Part shown: positions 17,846-27,052 of the stretch, in pieces
Numbering within the stretch: the stretch's first letter is position 1
Layout of the letters: each line of letters begins with the position of its first letter
Origin: MED-G105 sp038522945
GTDB taxonomy: Bacteria; Pseudomonadota; Alphaproteobacteria; Caulobacterales; Parvularculaceae
Length of the DNA: 64,000 nucleotides
NCBI GenBank assembly: GCA_038522945.1
Contig: JBCBJV010000010.1
Span: 55,763-119,762, forward strand
Reading direction: 5' to 3'
The notes under the pieces: model-generated
Seen by the model: only the letters and a program-made list of their open reading frames with translations
Told to the model about the DNA's origin: nothing
Database searches by the model: none
Translations under genes and position numbers: made by a program

Positions 17846-20784
17846 GGGGTTTTCGCCCCATTCAAGTGTGCCTCGATCCCTTCTCGAAAAATCAGATTCA
17901 CGTTTTCAGCATGGTCACAGAGGAGGCGCTCTGCAGACGCAATGGTTTTGACACCAAGTCCAGTTAGTAGTCTGTTCTTAACGGCGGCACCAGAATTGTC
18001 CGGATCAAACAAACCACCCGACATCACCCTAGAAAGCTGGATCAACGTCTCAAACGCACCGTGGGCTGCCCGGAGACAATCAGCCTGTCGCAAGGTTATA
18101 TTTCCGGCCTGAAGAACCCAATCGATCATACGCAACGTCGTGGGTGGTGAGAGCAATTTTGGCGATGTCTCGCCGCTAGTCGTCAGCATATTCAGTTGCA
18201 GGAAAAAATCAATTTCTCTCAGCCCGCCCTGGAAGGTCTTTATGTCCCAAACGGACCGCGACGGTTTTGCGGCAAGCAATCGGCCGCGCATATCCAGGAC
18301 GTCCGAGGCTGTTTTTTGCGAAGACGCCGATGGCGACAGCGCGCTTTCGATACGTCCGCGGATCCGGCCTGCCAACCGATTATCGCCAGCGATGATCCGA
18401 GCCTTACACAAAGCCATGCGCTCCCACGTCCAGGCGTCGCGGTCATAGTATTGCTGGAGCGCATCAAGGCTGACAGCAATGGGACCGGCTGCGCCAGACG
18501 GGCGCAATTGCATGTCCACGTCATAAATCTTGCCATGCTGGGTCGGTGACGAGAGCGCCGTCACGAACCGCCGCACCAATCGGGTATAGTACTGACTTCC
18601 AACGAGAGGCTTCTTACCGTCGGAGACCGCGTCCGGCGCGGTACAATAGACAACCATCAGATCAACGTCAGAAAGGGCGGTCATGCTTCGCTGACCGAGC
18701 CGGCCGAGCCCAACAACGCAGACTTCACCCTCGATTGATCCGTGCCGGGATATCATCTCTTCCTTGGCTGCCAGCAGCATACCACGGATGACCGTATCAG
18801 CAATCCGGGTGAATTGTTCGGCGGCGTCTTCGACGGATACGTGCCCCAGCAACAATTGCGCAGATGTATCGAAGTTGCAGGTCCCAAACCAAGTCCGGCT
18901 GTGGTTGAGCTTTCGCTCAAACGCCTCGTCATAAGGCGATGGGACCTCTAGAGCCTGAGCCAAGTCACACTCGAGCTCGTGCTCAGTTGGAAAGGGCGCG
19001 GGCCAGCTTTGTTCGATAAAGGCCTCAACCAGCTCTGCTCGTTTTCCCATCAAACGACCAAGATAAGGCGACATTGTCATCAGATGACTGAGCGTTTCAA
19101 ATACGGCGGGGTTATGGGCAAACAGGGAAAAGATCTGGACACCTGACGGCAGGTGCTTGAGGAAGAGATCAAAACTCTGGAACGCCTCGTCGGGACGATC
19201 CGCAGATGAGAGTTCCTTCAGCAACCGGGGCGTGATGGAGGTCAGCAACTCCCTTGCCCGGCGCCCACGCGTCGCTCGAATCTCTCCAAAGTGCCAGCGT
19301 CGGACGGTTTCTGCGACCAATCGAGGATCAGCAAACCCCATATTTTTTAAGGTATTCAAGGTATCGGGGTTCTCTTCAACACCGGTGAAACTGAGCGGGC
19401 CAAGCTCGGAAGCAAGTGACATGTCTTGCTCGAACACACCGGAAAACCGCCGACTGACTGATGTCAGGGTGCCAACAATATTCTCCCGAAATGCGGCAAG
19501 GTTTTCAAATCCCAGAAAACAGGCAAGCTGGGTCGCCCGTTCGTCACTTTCCGGTAGCGAATGGGTTTGCTGATCATCGATCATTTGCAAGCGATGTTCG
19601 ATGCGCCGGAGTGAGCGATAATTTTCTTCCAGCCGGGTAGCATCATCTGGGTCAACATGACCGGCAGCAGTCAACGTCCTCAGCGCCCTCATAGTCGGCC
19701 GGGCACGGAGGGTTTCATCTTTTCCGCCATGAATGAGTTGCTGGGTTTGCACCAGAAACTCAATGGACCGAATTCCGCCTCGACCGGTCTTGATGTTGTG
19801 ACCGTGGAACTCAATCTCTGCCCCACCCTTGGCATCATGGATCTGCCGCATGATTGAGTGAATATCTTCAATTGCGGCGAAGTCGAGATACTTACGCCAG
19901 ATAAAGGGCCGCAACCGCTTCAGGAATGCCTCGCCCAAGGTCGTATCGCCCGCATTGCACCGGGCCCGGATAAACGCAGCGCGCTCCCAGTTCTGACCGT
20001 GGATTTCATAATAGGCCTCCGCTGCGTCGACAGAAACCGCCGCAGCTGTAACGCCTGGATCTGGCCTTAGCCGCAGATCAGTTCGAAAAACATAACCATC
20101 CGGTGTCTGATCGTTCAGAAGGCCGACCGTCGCACGTACAGCCTGGACAGCCAAGACCTTCGCACCATCACCTGCCTGTAATGCGTCGGCCATTGGATCA
20201 AAAAGGGCAATCAAGTCGATATCACTGGAGAAATTGAGCTCGCAACTGCCGAGCTTTCCCATGGCCAAAATAGCGATGCCGCAATCTTCTTCAGGCCGAT
20301 CAACGTTCCGGGGTCGAAACCCTTTTTTCTGCAATGCGATCAGACTAGCGCGGAGTGCGGCATTGCAGGAAGCATCTGCAAACGTTGAAAAGGCCGCGCC
20401 CGCCTCAAGCGGGTCCATGGCTCCAGCTATTTCGCATAGACCCAATACCAGCGAAACAAGCGCCTTTTCTCTTCGAAGCAATCGCGCAATGTCCGTAGTA
20501 TCTGCCGTCCGCGCAACCGTTTCAATGCGCTGCATTGATTGGTTTAAAAGCTCACGAGGCGGACTATCAAAGACGGATCGGAGCTCGATATCAGAAAGAG
20601 CGATCAGCCTTGCAAAATGAGGTGAGCAACCACCAACGCCATAGACCAAGTCACGCTCATGGGCCTTTAGGTCATCGCGCCCTTGATCACTCAGTTTGTC
20701 GAGGAGACGCTGCGCCCTGTCTTCGTCGAACGCCCGTGGGATCGTCTTGATCTCTTCCGATAAAGGCGATCCGCTTACGGACAT
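17842..20784 (-). CDS. glnE: Bifunctional glutamine synthetase adenylyltransferase/adenylyl-removing enzyme
   Basis: The 980-residue protein modifies glutamine synthetase in response to nitrogen status. It holds two nucleotidyltransferase domains: the N-terminal one with GKLGSCELNFSSDIDLIALF (about 172-190) and the C-terminal one with GLGRLGQRSMTALSDVDLM (about 695-713). Each is followed by an adenylyl-handling helical domain, and GGIRSIEFLVQTQQ and GGLREIDFFLQLN are the paired conserved blocks. The length fits the family. The ATG at 20784 lies 34 bases after the HU gene stop, and the next gene overlaps the stop by four bases, linking nitrogen control to the flavoprotein/GcvT cluster by transcription at least. 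Confidence 0.96.
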   Translation of the reverse strand: MSVSGSPLSEEIKTIPRAFDEDRAQRLLDKLSDQGRDDLKAHERDLVYGVGGCSPHFARLIALSDIELRSVFDSPPRELLNQSMQRIETVARTADTTDIARLLRREKALVSLVLGLCEIAGAMDPLEAGAAFSTFADASCNAALRASLIALQKKGFRPRNVDRPEEDCGIAILAMGKLGSCELNFSSDIDLIALFDPMADALQAGDGAKVLAVQAVRATVGLLNDQTPDGYVFRTDLRLRPDPGVTAAAVSVDAAEAYYEIHGQNWERAAFIRARCNAGDTTLGEAFLKRLRPFIWRKYLDFAAIEDIHSIMRQIHDAKGGAEIEFHGHNIKTGRGGIRSIEFLVQTQQLIHGGKDETLRARPTMRALRTLTAAGHVDPDDATRLEENYRSLRRIEHRLQMIDDQQTHSLPESDERATQLACFLGFENLAAFRENIVGTLTSVSRRFSGVFEQDMSLASELGPLSFTGVEENPDTLNTLKNMGFADPRLVAETVRRWHFGEIRATRGRRARELLTSITPRLLKELSSADRPDEAFQSFDLFLKHLPSGVQIFSLFAHNPAVFETLSHLMTMSPYLGRLMGKRAELVEAFIEQSWPAPFPTEHELECDLAQALEVPSPYDEAFERKLNHSRTWFGTCNFDTSAQLLLGHVSVEDAAEQFTRIADTVIRGMLLAAKEEMISRHGSIEGEVCVVGLGRLGQRSMTALSDVDLMVVYCTAPDAVSDGKKPLVGSQYYTRLVRRFVTALSSPTQHGKIYDVDMQLRPSGAAGPIAVSLDALQQYYDRDAWTWERMALCKARIIAGDNRLAGRIRGRIESALSPSASSQKTASDVLDMRGRLLAAKPSRSVWDIKTFQGGLREIDFFLQLNMLTTSGETSPKLLSPPTTLRMIDWVLQAGNITLRQADCLRAAHGAFETLIQLSRVMSGGLFDPDNSGAAVKNRLLTGLGVKTIASAERLLCDHAENVNLIFREGIEAHLNGAKTP

Positions 20785-20818
20785 CTTTTACCCATTTGTC
20801 ACGGCTACAAAGAACACA

Positions 20819-21103
20819 TCAGCATCCCGCAGCACTCTTCAGCGAAGCCGCTGGGCGGAACCGGAGGGACTTCGATGCGGCAATGTCGATTTCCTCGCCA
20901 GTTTGGGGATGACGTCCTTTACGCGCTGCCCGCTCGCTGACAACAAATGTGCCGAACGAGGAGATTGTGTATTTGCCGTTCTCGCGAGCTTCACTCAGGC
21001 CTTCTTCGATTTGCCCGAAGACAATCTCAACCATTCGCTTGGCATCGGCATTGGAACAACCGGCGGCGTCGGCGACATTGGCGATAAATTCAAGCTTGCT
21101 CAT
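20819..21103 (-). CDS. HU/IHF-family DNA-binding protein
   Basis: The 94-residue histone-like protein starts MSKLEFIANVADAAG and carries GTFVVSERAARKGRHPQTGE, which spans the DNA-binding beta arm, and then the ASKSLRFRPAASLK end. HU proteins bend and compact DNA. The start at 21103 is set by a GGGAGA site and by the family length; the frame runs far upstream without coding character. It is followed 34 bases later by glnE. Confidence 0.95.
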   Translation of the reverse strand: MSKLEFIANVADAAGCSNADAKRMVEIVFGQIEEGLSEARENGKYTISSFGTFVVSERAARKGRHPQTGEEIDIAASKSLRFRPAASLKSAAGC

Positions 21104-21245
21104 TAAAGGGTTCTCCCTTTTGTTGTTTTTCACAAATGACCACACGCGGTGGCTCCCCGCCCGACGTTGATCTCTTCCAAAATAAGGCCTGATTTCCCGA
21201 AATTTGCAAGGATAACTCTTTGTTTGCCGACCGCTTATGAACCTT

Positions 21246-22670
21246 TTACCGCCTCGCCTCTGGGCGAAACGACAACGCAATAGAAAGCCCGGGTCGGTCT
21301 GTATCCGGATTTGTTTCTCGCAAAGTGAGCGTTGCAGAATGCGCGCGGGCAATTGCCCCAACGAGACTGAGGCCCAAACCGCTTCCGGGTGTCGTTCGAC
21401 TTTCTTCAAGGCGTACAAACCGCTTGACCACTTCGCTGCGGTTTTTCTCCGGAATGCCAGGACCATCATCGGCTACCTTGAGGATAACCCGCCCATCAGG
21501 ACTTCGAGAAACCGTTAACTCAATTTTTGTTCCGCCTTCCGCATATTTCAAGGCATTGTCGAGCATGTTTGCAACCGCCTGACTAATGAGCGCCCGCGAC
21601 CCACGCACTGGCGGCGCTGGCGAAACGGAAAGCGCCAACACAAAGCCGGCGTCATCCGCAGCGGGCTCATAAAGCTCTGCCATTTCTTCTGCGATCGCCG
21701 CGAGATCAACGGGTTCCATAGCGCCGGCGCCTTCGCCCGACTCAATTCGCGCAATGGAAAGAAGTGCGTTGAAGGTCGTAATCATCCGGTCAGCGTCGTC
21801 GAGCGTTGCCTGGAGGGCGCGATCTTTCTCGTCCAGCCCAGCATCAAGCGCATTGCTAAGGCGCACTTTGATGCGGTTCAGCGGGGAACGAAGGTCGTGG
21901 GCAATATTGTCGGAAACCTCACGCATGCCTGTCATCAAACGTTCGATCTGGTCGAGCATGGCATTGAGATTTTCCGACAGTGTATCAAATTCGTCATCGG
22001 ACCCAGAAAGCGCTATTCGCTTGGATAGATCCCCGCCCCGGATCGCGAGCGCCGTTCGATTAACCGCATCCACCCGGCGCAATAGCCACTGGGAAAACCC
22101 AATCCCGATAAGCAAGCCCAGAAAAATCGTTGCCGTGATAATCTGTGTCATGAGTGCTTGGGAGCGCTGACGGAGTGCTTCGCGGCCGGAAACGTCCCGG
22201 GCGACAAAGACAAGGAAAGAAATTTGCGCATCCGGCGATGCCCTGAAACGACGGATCTTACCGCGGGCCTCTCGGGCTTCCGTGCCCATTTCACGGCCCG
22301 CGGCATCAACGCGCGTGCGCTCAAAAGTGAAGTCAAAAAAGCCTTCGCCCGCAGTGAGTGCTTCGGGCGGGAGGGCTGTCAAATTGCCAGCCAATACCGC
22401 ACCGGACGGCGCATTGATCAACATGTAAAGTCCGTCATCGCGCCAGGCCGCCCGCTCACGAATAACACGGCGCAAAACGCCCGCCCCTTCAATGGAAAAG
22501 ACTTCCGCAAGGACGCTCACTTCTTGATCAATTATACTGTCCGTTTGCCGATCAACTTCGACAAATGTTGCCTGATAAAAGAAAAAACCCAACAGGCCGA
22601 CAGCGCCAGCAAATACCAGCAGATAGACGATCGTGAATGCAAAGGCCGTCGTTCGCCAAAGCCTCGTCAT
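21246..22670 (-). CDS. Sensor histidine kinase of the adjacent OmpR-type system
   Basis: The 474-residue kinase has an N-terminal membrane segment (about 9-31), a periplasmic domain of about 140 residues, a second membrane segment (about 175-195) and a HAMP domain. HisKA has VSDNIAHDLRSPLNRIKVRL, and HATPase has LDNALKYAEGGT, DDGPGIPEKNR and GSGLGLSLV. It lies 225 bases after the response regulator gene, a wide gap for such a pair, with degP at the front of the cluster. The three together suggest control of envelope proteolysis or stress. Confidence 0.9.
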   Translation of the reverse strand: MTRLWRTTAFAFTIVYLLVFAGAVGLLGFFFYQATFVEVDRQTDSIIDQEVSVLAEVFSIEGAGVLRRVIRERAAWRDDGLYMLINAPSGAVLAGNLTALPPEALTAGEGFFDFTFERTRVDAAGREMGTEAREARGKIRRFRASPDAQISFLVFVARDVSGREALRQRSQALMTQIITATIFLGLLIGIGFSQWLLRRVDAVNRTALAIRGGDLSKRIALSGSDDEFDTLSENLNAMLDQIERLMTGMREVSDNIAHDLRSPLNRIKVRLSNALDAGLDEKDRALQATLDDADRMITTFNALLSIARIESGEGAGAMEPVDLAAIAEEMAELYEPAADDAGFVLALSVSPAPPVRGSRALISQAVANMLDNALKYAEGGTKIELTVSRSPDGRVILKVADDGPGIPEKNRSEVVKRFVRLEESRTTPGSGLGLSLVGAIARAHSATLTLRETNPDTDRPGLSIALSFRPEARR

Positions 22671-22895
22671 AGCGCATGCGGACCATCAAAGACGGAGCAG
22701 GTTCGCAAAATCAGTGCACGGACGGCGCAACGCACCAATATTTGTCCCCGTACCAAGATTATGTTCAGCGCCAGTAACACTGACCGCTCCCCTTGAATTC
22801 GTCACCTTAGCTCCGACAAACGAGCCCCGCACGACACCAAAGCCTCAAGCACGTCCAATCAGAAAGACGCACGCAGAGCCCTGCCCTTCAGCAGA

Positions 22896-23579
22896 CTAAT
22901 CGTTGTCAGTGATGGTGTATCCCGCGCCGCGGATGGTCTTCAAGAGCGGCTTCTCGAAATCCTTGTCGATTTTCGAACGAAGGCGCGAAATATGGACATC
23001 GATCACATTCGTCTGCGGATCAAAGTGGTACTCCCAGACATTTTCCAGGAGCATGGTCCGGGTGACAACCTGATCTGCATGGCGCATGAGATATTCCAGG
23101 AGGCGGAATTCCCGGGGCTGTAGGTCGATCTTCTTGCCAGCTCGGCGCGCCGTTCGGGTCAATACATCGATTTCCAGATCGCCCACTTCGTAGCGCGTCG
23201 TCACCGACGCCGGGGTCGCGGTCCGCCGTTTACCGAGGGATTCAACCCGGGCCAGGAGTTCCGGAAAGGCATAGGGCTTGACGAGGTAATCATCGCCGCC
23301 CGCCTTGAACCCTTTCACTCGGTCATCGACCTCACCCAAGGCTGACAGAAAGAGGGCTGGGGTCTCATCGCCATTGTCCCGCCGCTTTGTCAGCAGAGAA
23401 ATCCCGTCCATCTTTGGCAGCATGCGGTCAATGACGTAAGCGTCATAGTCGCCGGCACCAGCCATATTGAGGCCCACCTCACCATCGACGGCGTGGTCGA
23501 CCACATGGCCAGCCTCTCTTAAACTTTTGGAAAGATAGGCCGCGGCCTCTGCATCGTCTTCAATTACAAGTATTCGCAT
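22896..23579 (-). CDS. OmpR-family response regulator
   Basis: The 227-residue protein has a receiver domain (MRILVIEDDAEAAAYLSKSL, phospho-acceptor Asp in YVIDRMLPKMDG near residue 51, Lys in YLVKPYAFPELLARV) and a winged-helix DNA-binding domain (LQPREFRLLEYLMRHADQVV, then DVHISRLRSKIDKDF). It is encoded between degP and its likely cognate kinase. The ATG at 23579 gives the exact family start. Confidence 0.95.
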   Translation of the reverse strand: MRILVIEDDAEAAAYLSKSLREAGHVVDHAVDGEVGLNMAGAGDYDAYVIDRMLPKMDGISLLTKRRDNGDETPALFLSALGEVDDRVKGFKAGGDDYLVKPYAFPELLARVESLGKRRTATPASVTTRYEVGDLEIDVLTRTARRAGKKIDLQPREFRLLEYLMRHADQVVTRTMLLENVWEYHFDPQTNVIDVHISRLRSKIDKDFEKPLLKTIRGAGYTITDND

Positions 23580-23725
23580 GGGGGTATTCTATCCGCTTTT
23601 GGTGGGTGTTCGATAATTTTTTTTGTAAGGTTTGTGGCGACCCCGAAGCGCCACCGGCGCACCCTGTGTTGCCGTTCCTGTCTCCGGCACCATCTCCGGC
23701 CCCAACTCCGGCTATAATTAAACTG

Positions 23726-23755
23726 GCCCTGTCTCTCTTGAACGCGAGACAGGGC
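23726..23755 (-). terminator. Hairpin after degP
   Basis: A 10-base perfect stem (GCCCTGTCTC with GAGACAGGGC) encloses a 10-base loop. It lies 60 bases beyond the degP stop on the minus strand. The sequence after it is only modestly T-rich, so it may be a weak terminator or an mRNA-stabilising hairpin that limits read-through into the regulator gene. Confidence 0.5.
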
Positions 23756-23814
23756 AAGTTCTCGTAGAGCCCCCACCATATGCCTTTTATCTATTGGCAA
23801 TGGCGCGGTCAGCG

Positions 23815-25338
23815 CTAGCCTTGGTCGCCTTCCAGGCGGAGAGCGGTGAACTGCTTCTGCCCATTGATCTGATAGCGAAGGAAGACCGCTTCCTTACCGG
23901 CACCTTCGGCCTGTTCAATTTTCTTGCGCAGATCGTCCGTAGACGACACATTCTGCCCTTCGACTTCAAGGATCACCGCACCCGTGCGCAGGCCCGCTTC
24001 TGCGGCGCTGCTGCCACGGCGGACATTGCCAACAACGACGCCGTCGATATCGTCCGGCACGCGGAACCGTGCACGCTCCTCATCGCCGAGATCATAAAGA
24101 CGCAAGCCGAGCATGGACGCCATCTTGTCTTTGTTGTCGTTGGCCGCAGGCGTTGCGTCCACCTGCCCAGGATTAGCATCGCGTTCGCCGAGGGTCACAT
24201 TCACGATTTTGTCTTTGCCGTCGCGAAGGACGTTGACTTTGACTTTCTCGCCGGGCGCGTAGTTGGCAACTGTGCGTGAGAGATCCGTTGAACTTTCAAT
24301 GGCACGGCCTTCGATCTCGGTGATGAGATCACCTGGCTCAAGCCCGGCTTTAGCAGCAGGCGTTCCGTCCAGTACATTGTTGACCAGTGCGCCTTCTGTA
24401 CTCTCACGCCCTAAAGCTGCTGCGATCGATGTATTCACGGGCAGCAACTCAACGCCAAGCCAGCCGCGCGTTACGCGCCCGTCAGAAATGAGTTGATCCA
24501 CCGTCGACTGAGCAACTTTGGCAGGGATGGCAAACCCGATCCCGACACTGCCGCCGTTCGGCGAATAGATCGCCCGGTTCACACCGACCACGCGTCCTTT
24601 GAGGTCAAAGGTCGGCCCGCCGGAATTGCCCCGATTGATGGGCGCATCGATCTGAATAAAATCCAGAAACTGCCCTTGGCGATCCTGTCCACCAATCGCC
24701 GATACGATGCCGCTCGTCACAGTACCGCCGAGACCGAACGGGTTGCCAATGGCAACAACAGTCTCACCAACACGCAGCTTCACATTGTCAGCGAACTCAA
24801 CGAACGATTGGCCTTTGTTCGGCTCCACCTTTAAGACCGCAAGATCCGTCAACGGATCAGCGCCTACTAATTCTGCATCCAGTTCCTCACCATCGGCAAG
24901 GCGGATTTTGATGATGTCCGCCTCGTCGATAACATGGTGGTTGGTGACAACATGTCCTTTGCCATCGATGAAGAACCCCGACCCTTGAGCCTGAAGGCGT
25001 TCTGTACCGCCCTCAAATTCATCTTCGTCTTCTCTCTGACCGCGAGGGTCTTCACCAAATGGCTGGTTGAAGCGGAATTGAAAAAACTCTTGAAACGGAT
25101 CACCGCCGCGCGGGCGCTCGACTTCCCGCTCGACCATCACGCTGACCACCGCCGGCGAAACGCGCTCAACGAGATCAGGGATCGATTCCGCACCGACGCT
25201 TGCCGCATTTGGCGCGAGTAGTTTAGGCGCTTGGGCTTGCGCGCCCGCTATGCTCAATTGCGACACGCCACCAAGGGCCACCGCTGACGCCGCCGCACCA
25301 AGAAGAAACTGTCGGGAAAAGAGTTTTGCTTTAGTCAT
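23815..25338 (-). CDS. degP: Periplasmic serine protease/chaperone DegP-like (Do family)
   Basis: The 507-residue protein has a signal sequence (about 1-35, AAASAVALGGVSQLSIAGAQA), then a trypsin-like domain with the triad His in VVTNHHVID, Asp in DPLTDLAVLKV and Ser in NRGNSGGPTF. Two PDZ domains follow (from about 285 and 405), each with G-L-x-x-G-D/A motifs. It degrades or refolds damaged envelope proteins. The ATG at 25338 has GGAG close upstream, better than the in-frame start four codons earlier. It heads a cluster with a response regulator and kinase. Confidence 0.95.
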   Translation of the reverse strand: MTKAKLFSRQFLLGAAASAVALGGVSQLSIAGAQAQAPKLLAPNAASVGAESIPDLVERVSPAVVSVMVEREVERPRGGDPFQEFFQFRFNQPFGEDPRGQREDEDEFEGGTERLQAQGSGFFIDGKGHVVTNHHVIDEADIIKIRLADGEELDAELVGADPLTDLAVLKVEPNKGQSFVEFADNVKLRVGETVVAIGNPFGLGGTVTSGIVSAIGGQDRQGQFLDFIQIDAPINRGNSGGPTFDLKGRVVGVNRAIYSPNGGSVGIGFAIPAKVAQSTVDQLISDGRVTRGWLGVELLPVNTSIAAALGRESTEGALVNNVLDGTPAAKAGLEPGDLITEIEGRAIESSTDLSRTVANYAPGEKVKVNVLRDGKDKIVNVTLGERDANPGQVDATPAANDNKDKMASMLGLRLYDLGDEERARFRVPDDIDGVVVGNVRRGSSAAEAGLRTGAVILEVEGQNVSSTDDLRKKIEQAEGAGKEAVFLRYQINGQKQFTALRLEGDQG

Positions 25339-25634
25339 CGTGCTCCACATCTCGTTAGCTTTGGGCTGCGGCTCTCGTTGAAAGCCCCTGCCCGGGGATT
25401 GATTAAAGTCGACTTAGCGACCCAGTCTTTTCACTCTGTGTTTGGATCTATCCGCTCACAGAACGAAGCCGCATTGCGCTTCTGCCAATATCAAGAAGAC
25501 GAACAAAAAAACCAATCGGCCCTCCGGATTTAAGTCCGAACGCCGCAAAGCTCTGCCCTTCTTCTCATGTGTTACATCTATGCACTGGAACTGTGAGCGA
25601 AAGCGGGCGCGCTTCATTAAAAATTGTAAATGAA

Positions 25635-26849
25635 TCAACCGATTGAGCTTTCTATGGTCATCGGCTCGCTCAACATTCGGTGAACCGGGCATTTATCTGC
25701 GATCTCTTGAAGCCGTTCCCGCTGCGCCGCGTCGAGATCACCTTCCAGATAAATCGTTTTGACAAGTTTTCGTGCCCGATGATCGTCTTCTCCCGGGGCG
25801 CGAACCACCTCTGCGCGGGCAGATTTGAGATCCCATTTCTTGCGCCGGGCATACATTTGCATGGTCATGACAGCACACGCCGCAAGCGCCCCTTCCACGG
25901 TTCGCGTCGGATTGGGACCAAGGTCAGACCCGCCTTCCGCGGTAGAACCATCAATCACAAAGGGATGACCATCAATAGAAAGGTTTACCGCAAGCGCTTG
26001 CCCAGGCACGCTCATCGCAACCGCCCCACCCTGAAAAGGCGCAAAGCCGGATATCGCCGATGACGTCGTTACCCTGCGGTCAGGTGTTGTGACGAACCGC
26101 TCCGCCCACGCCGCAAGTACCTTTGCCACGTAGCTTGCGTCGGCGCCTTTTGTCAGCAGGTGGTCTGCCGTATCGAGACTAACGAAACTCTTCGGATGCC
26201 GAGCCGCCAGAAAAAGCTGCGTTGCGTTATCGATACTAACGGTGTCATCCAAGGGCGCATGCATAATCAGCATAGGTCTCTTCAGAACGGCCAACGCTTC
26301 TGTCACTCGGGAGGCGCTAACGTCGTCAATGAACTGCTTCTTGATCGTGAATGCGCGGCCGGCGAGTTGAACCTCAGCCAGTCCCTTTTCATCGATTTCA
26401 GAGCGTTTATCGCCGAAGAGATGGGTAACGTGCGCTGCATCCGCCGGTGCGCCAATGGTGGCGACGCCTTTGACTTCTGGAATTTCCGAGGCCGCAACGA
26501 TAACAGCCGCGCCACCAAGAGAATGACCAACCAAAAGGCTCGGCGCTTGATATTCCGCCCTCAGATAATCGGCAGCTTTGATAAGATCCTGGACATTGGA
26601 CGAGAAATTCGTATTGGCGAAATCACCACCAGAAGATCCAAGGCCGGTAAAATCAAATCGTAAAACAGCGATCCCACTATGTGCCAGCCCCCTGGCGATA
26701 TCGCGGGCGGCTTTGATATCCTTCGAACACGAAAAGCAGTGGGCAAAAAGCGCGAAGGCTTGCGGGGGTCCTTCGGGAAGTTCCAATTGTGCTGCCAGTG
26801 TTTCGCCCTGGCTTCCGGTGAATTCAGTCTTCAGTGTTGTGGTGTTCAT
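25635..26849 (-). CDS. Fused alpha/beta hydrolase and OsmC-like protein
   Basis: The 404-residue protein is a natural fusion. The N-terminal half (about 1-250) is an alpha/beta hydrolase with LLVGHSLGGAAVI, in which Ser is the nucleophile, DFTGLGSSGGDF and a late His in TADHLLTKGAD. The C-terminal half (about 265-404) is an OsmC/Ohr-type domain with GGSDLGPNPTRTVEGALAAC; the conserved Cys in that segment and its partner in DKCPVHRMLSEP fit the two-Cys peroxidase-like site. Related fusions are widespread in proteobacteria and are thought to act in organic peroxide or thioester metabolism; the substrate is unknown. Confidence 0.92.
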   Translation of the reverse strand: MNTTTLKTEFTGSQGETLAAQLELPEGPPQAFALFAHCFSCSKDIKAARDIARGLAHSGIAVLRFDFTGLGSSGGDFANTNFSSNVQDLIKAADYLRAEYQAPSLLVGHSLGGAAVIVAASEIPEVKGVATIGAPADAAHVTHLFGDKRSEIDEKGLAEVQLAGRAFTIKKQFIDDVSASRVTEALAVLKRPMLIMHAPLDDTVSIDNATQLFLAARHPKSFVSLDTADHLLTKGADASYVAKVLAAWAERFVTTPDRRVTTSSAISGFAPFQGGAVAMSVPGQALAVNLSIDGHPFVIDGSTAEGGSDLGPNPTRTVEGALAACAVMTMQMYARRKKWDLKSARAEVVRAPGEDDHRARKLVKTIYLEGDLDAAQRERLQEIADKCPVHRMLSEPMTIESSIG

Positions 26850-27052
26850 GGTGCGGACTTTGTTGATGGTCGCGGCGGGAAATGAATCTCGGCGCGACGA
26901 CGATCGAGTTTAATGGGTTGGAGTAACTCAAACAAAGGTAACGGGGACATATTTACCCGAGCCTGTGATGTGCGTCTGCCAGCCTCCTGCGTCAACGCAC
27001 AAAACCTCACAAACTGGCCAAGCAGCAAAAAGGCAGTATCTCATGAGTAATC

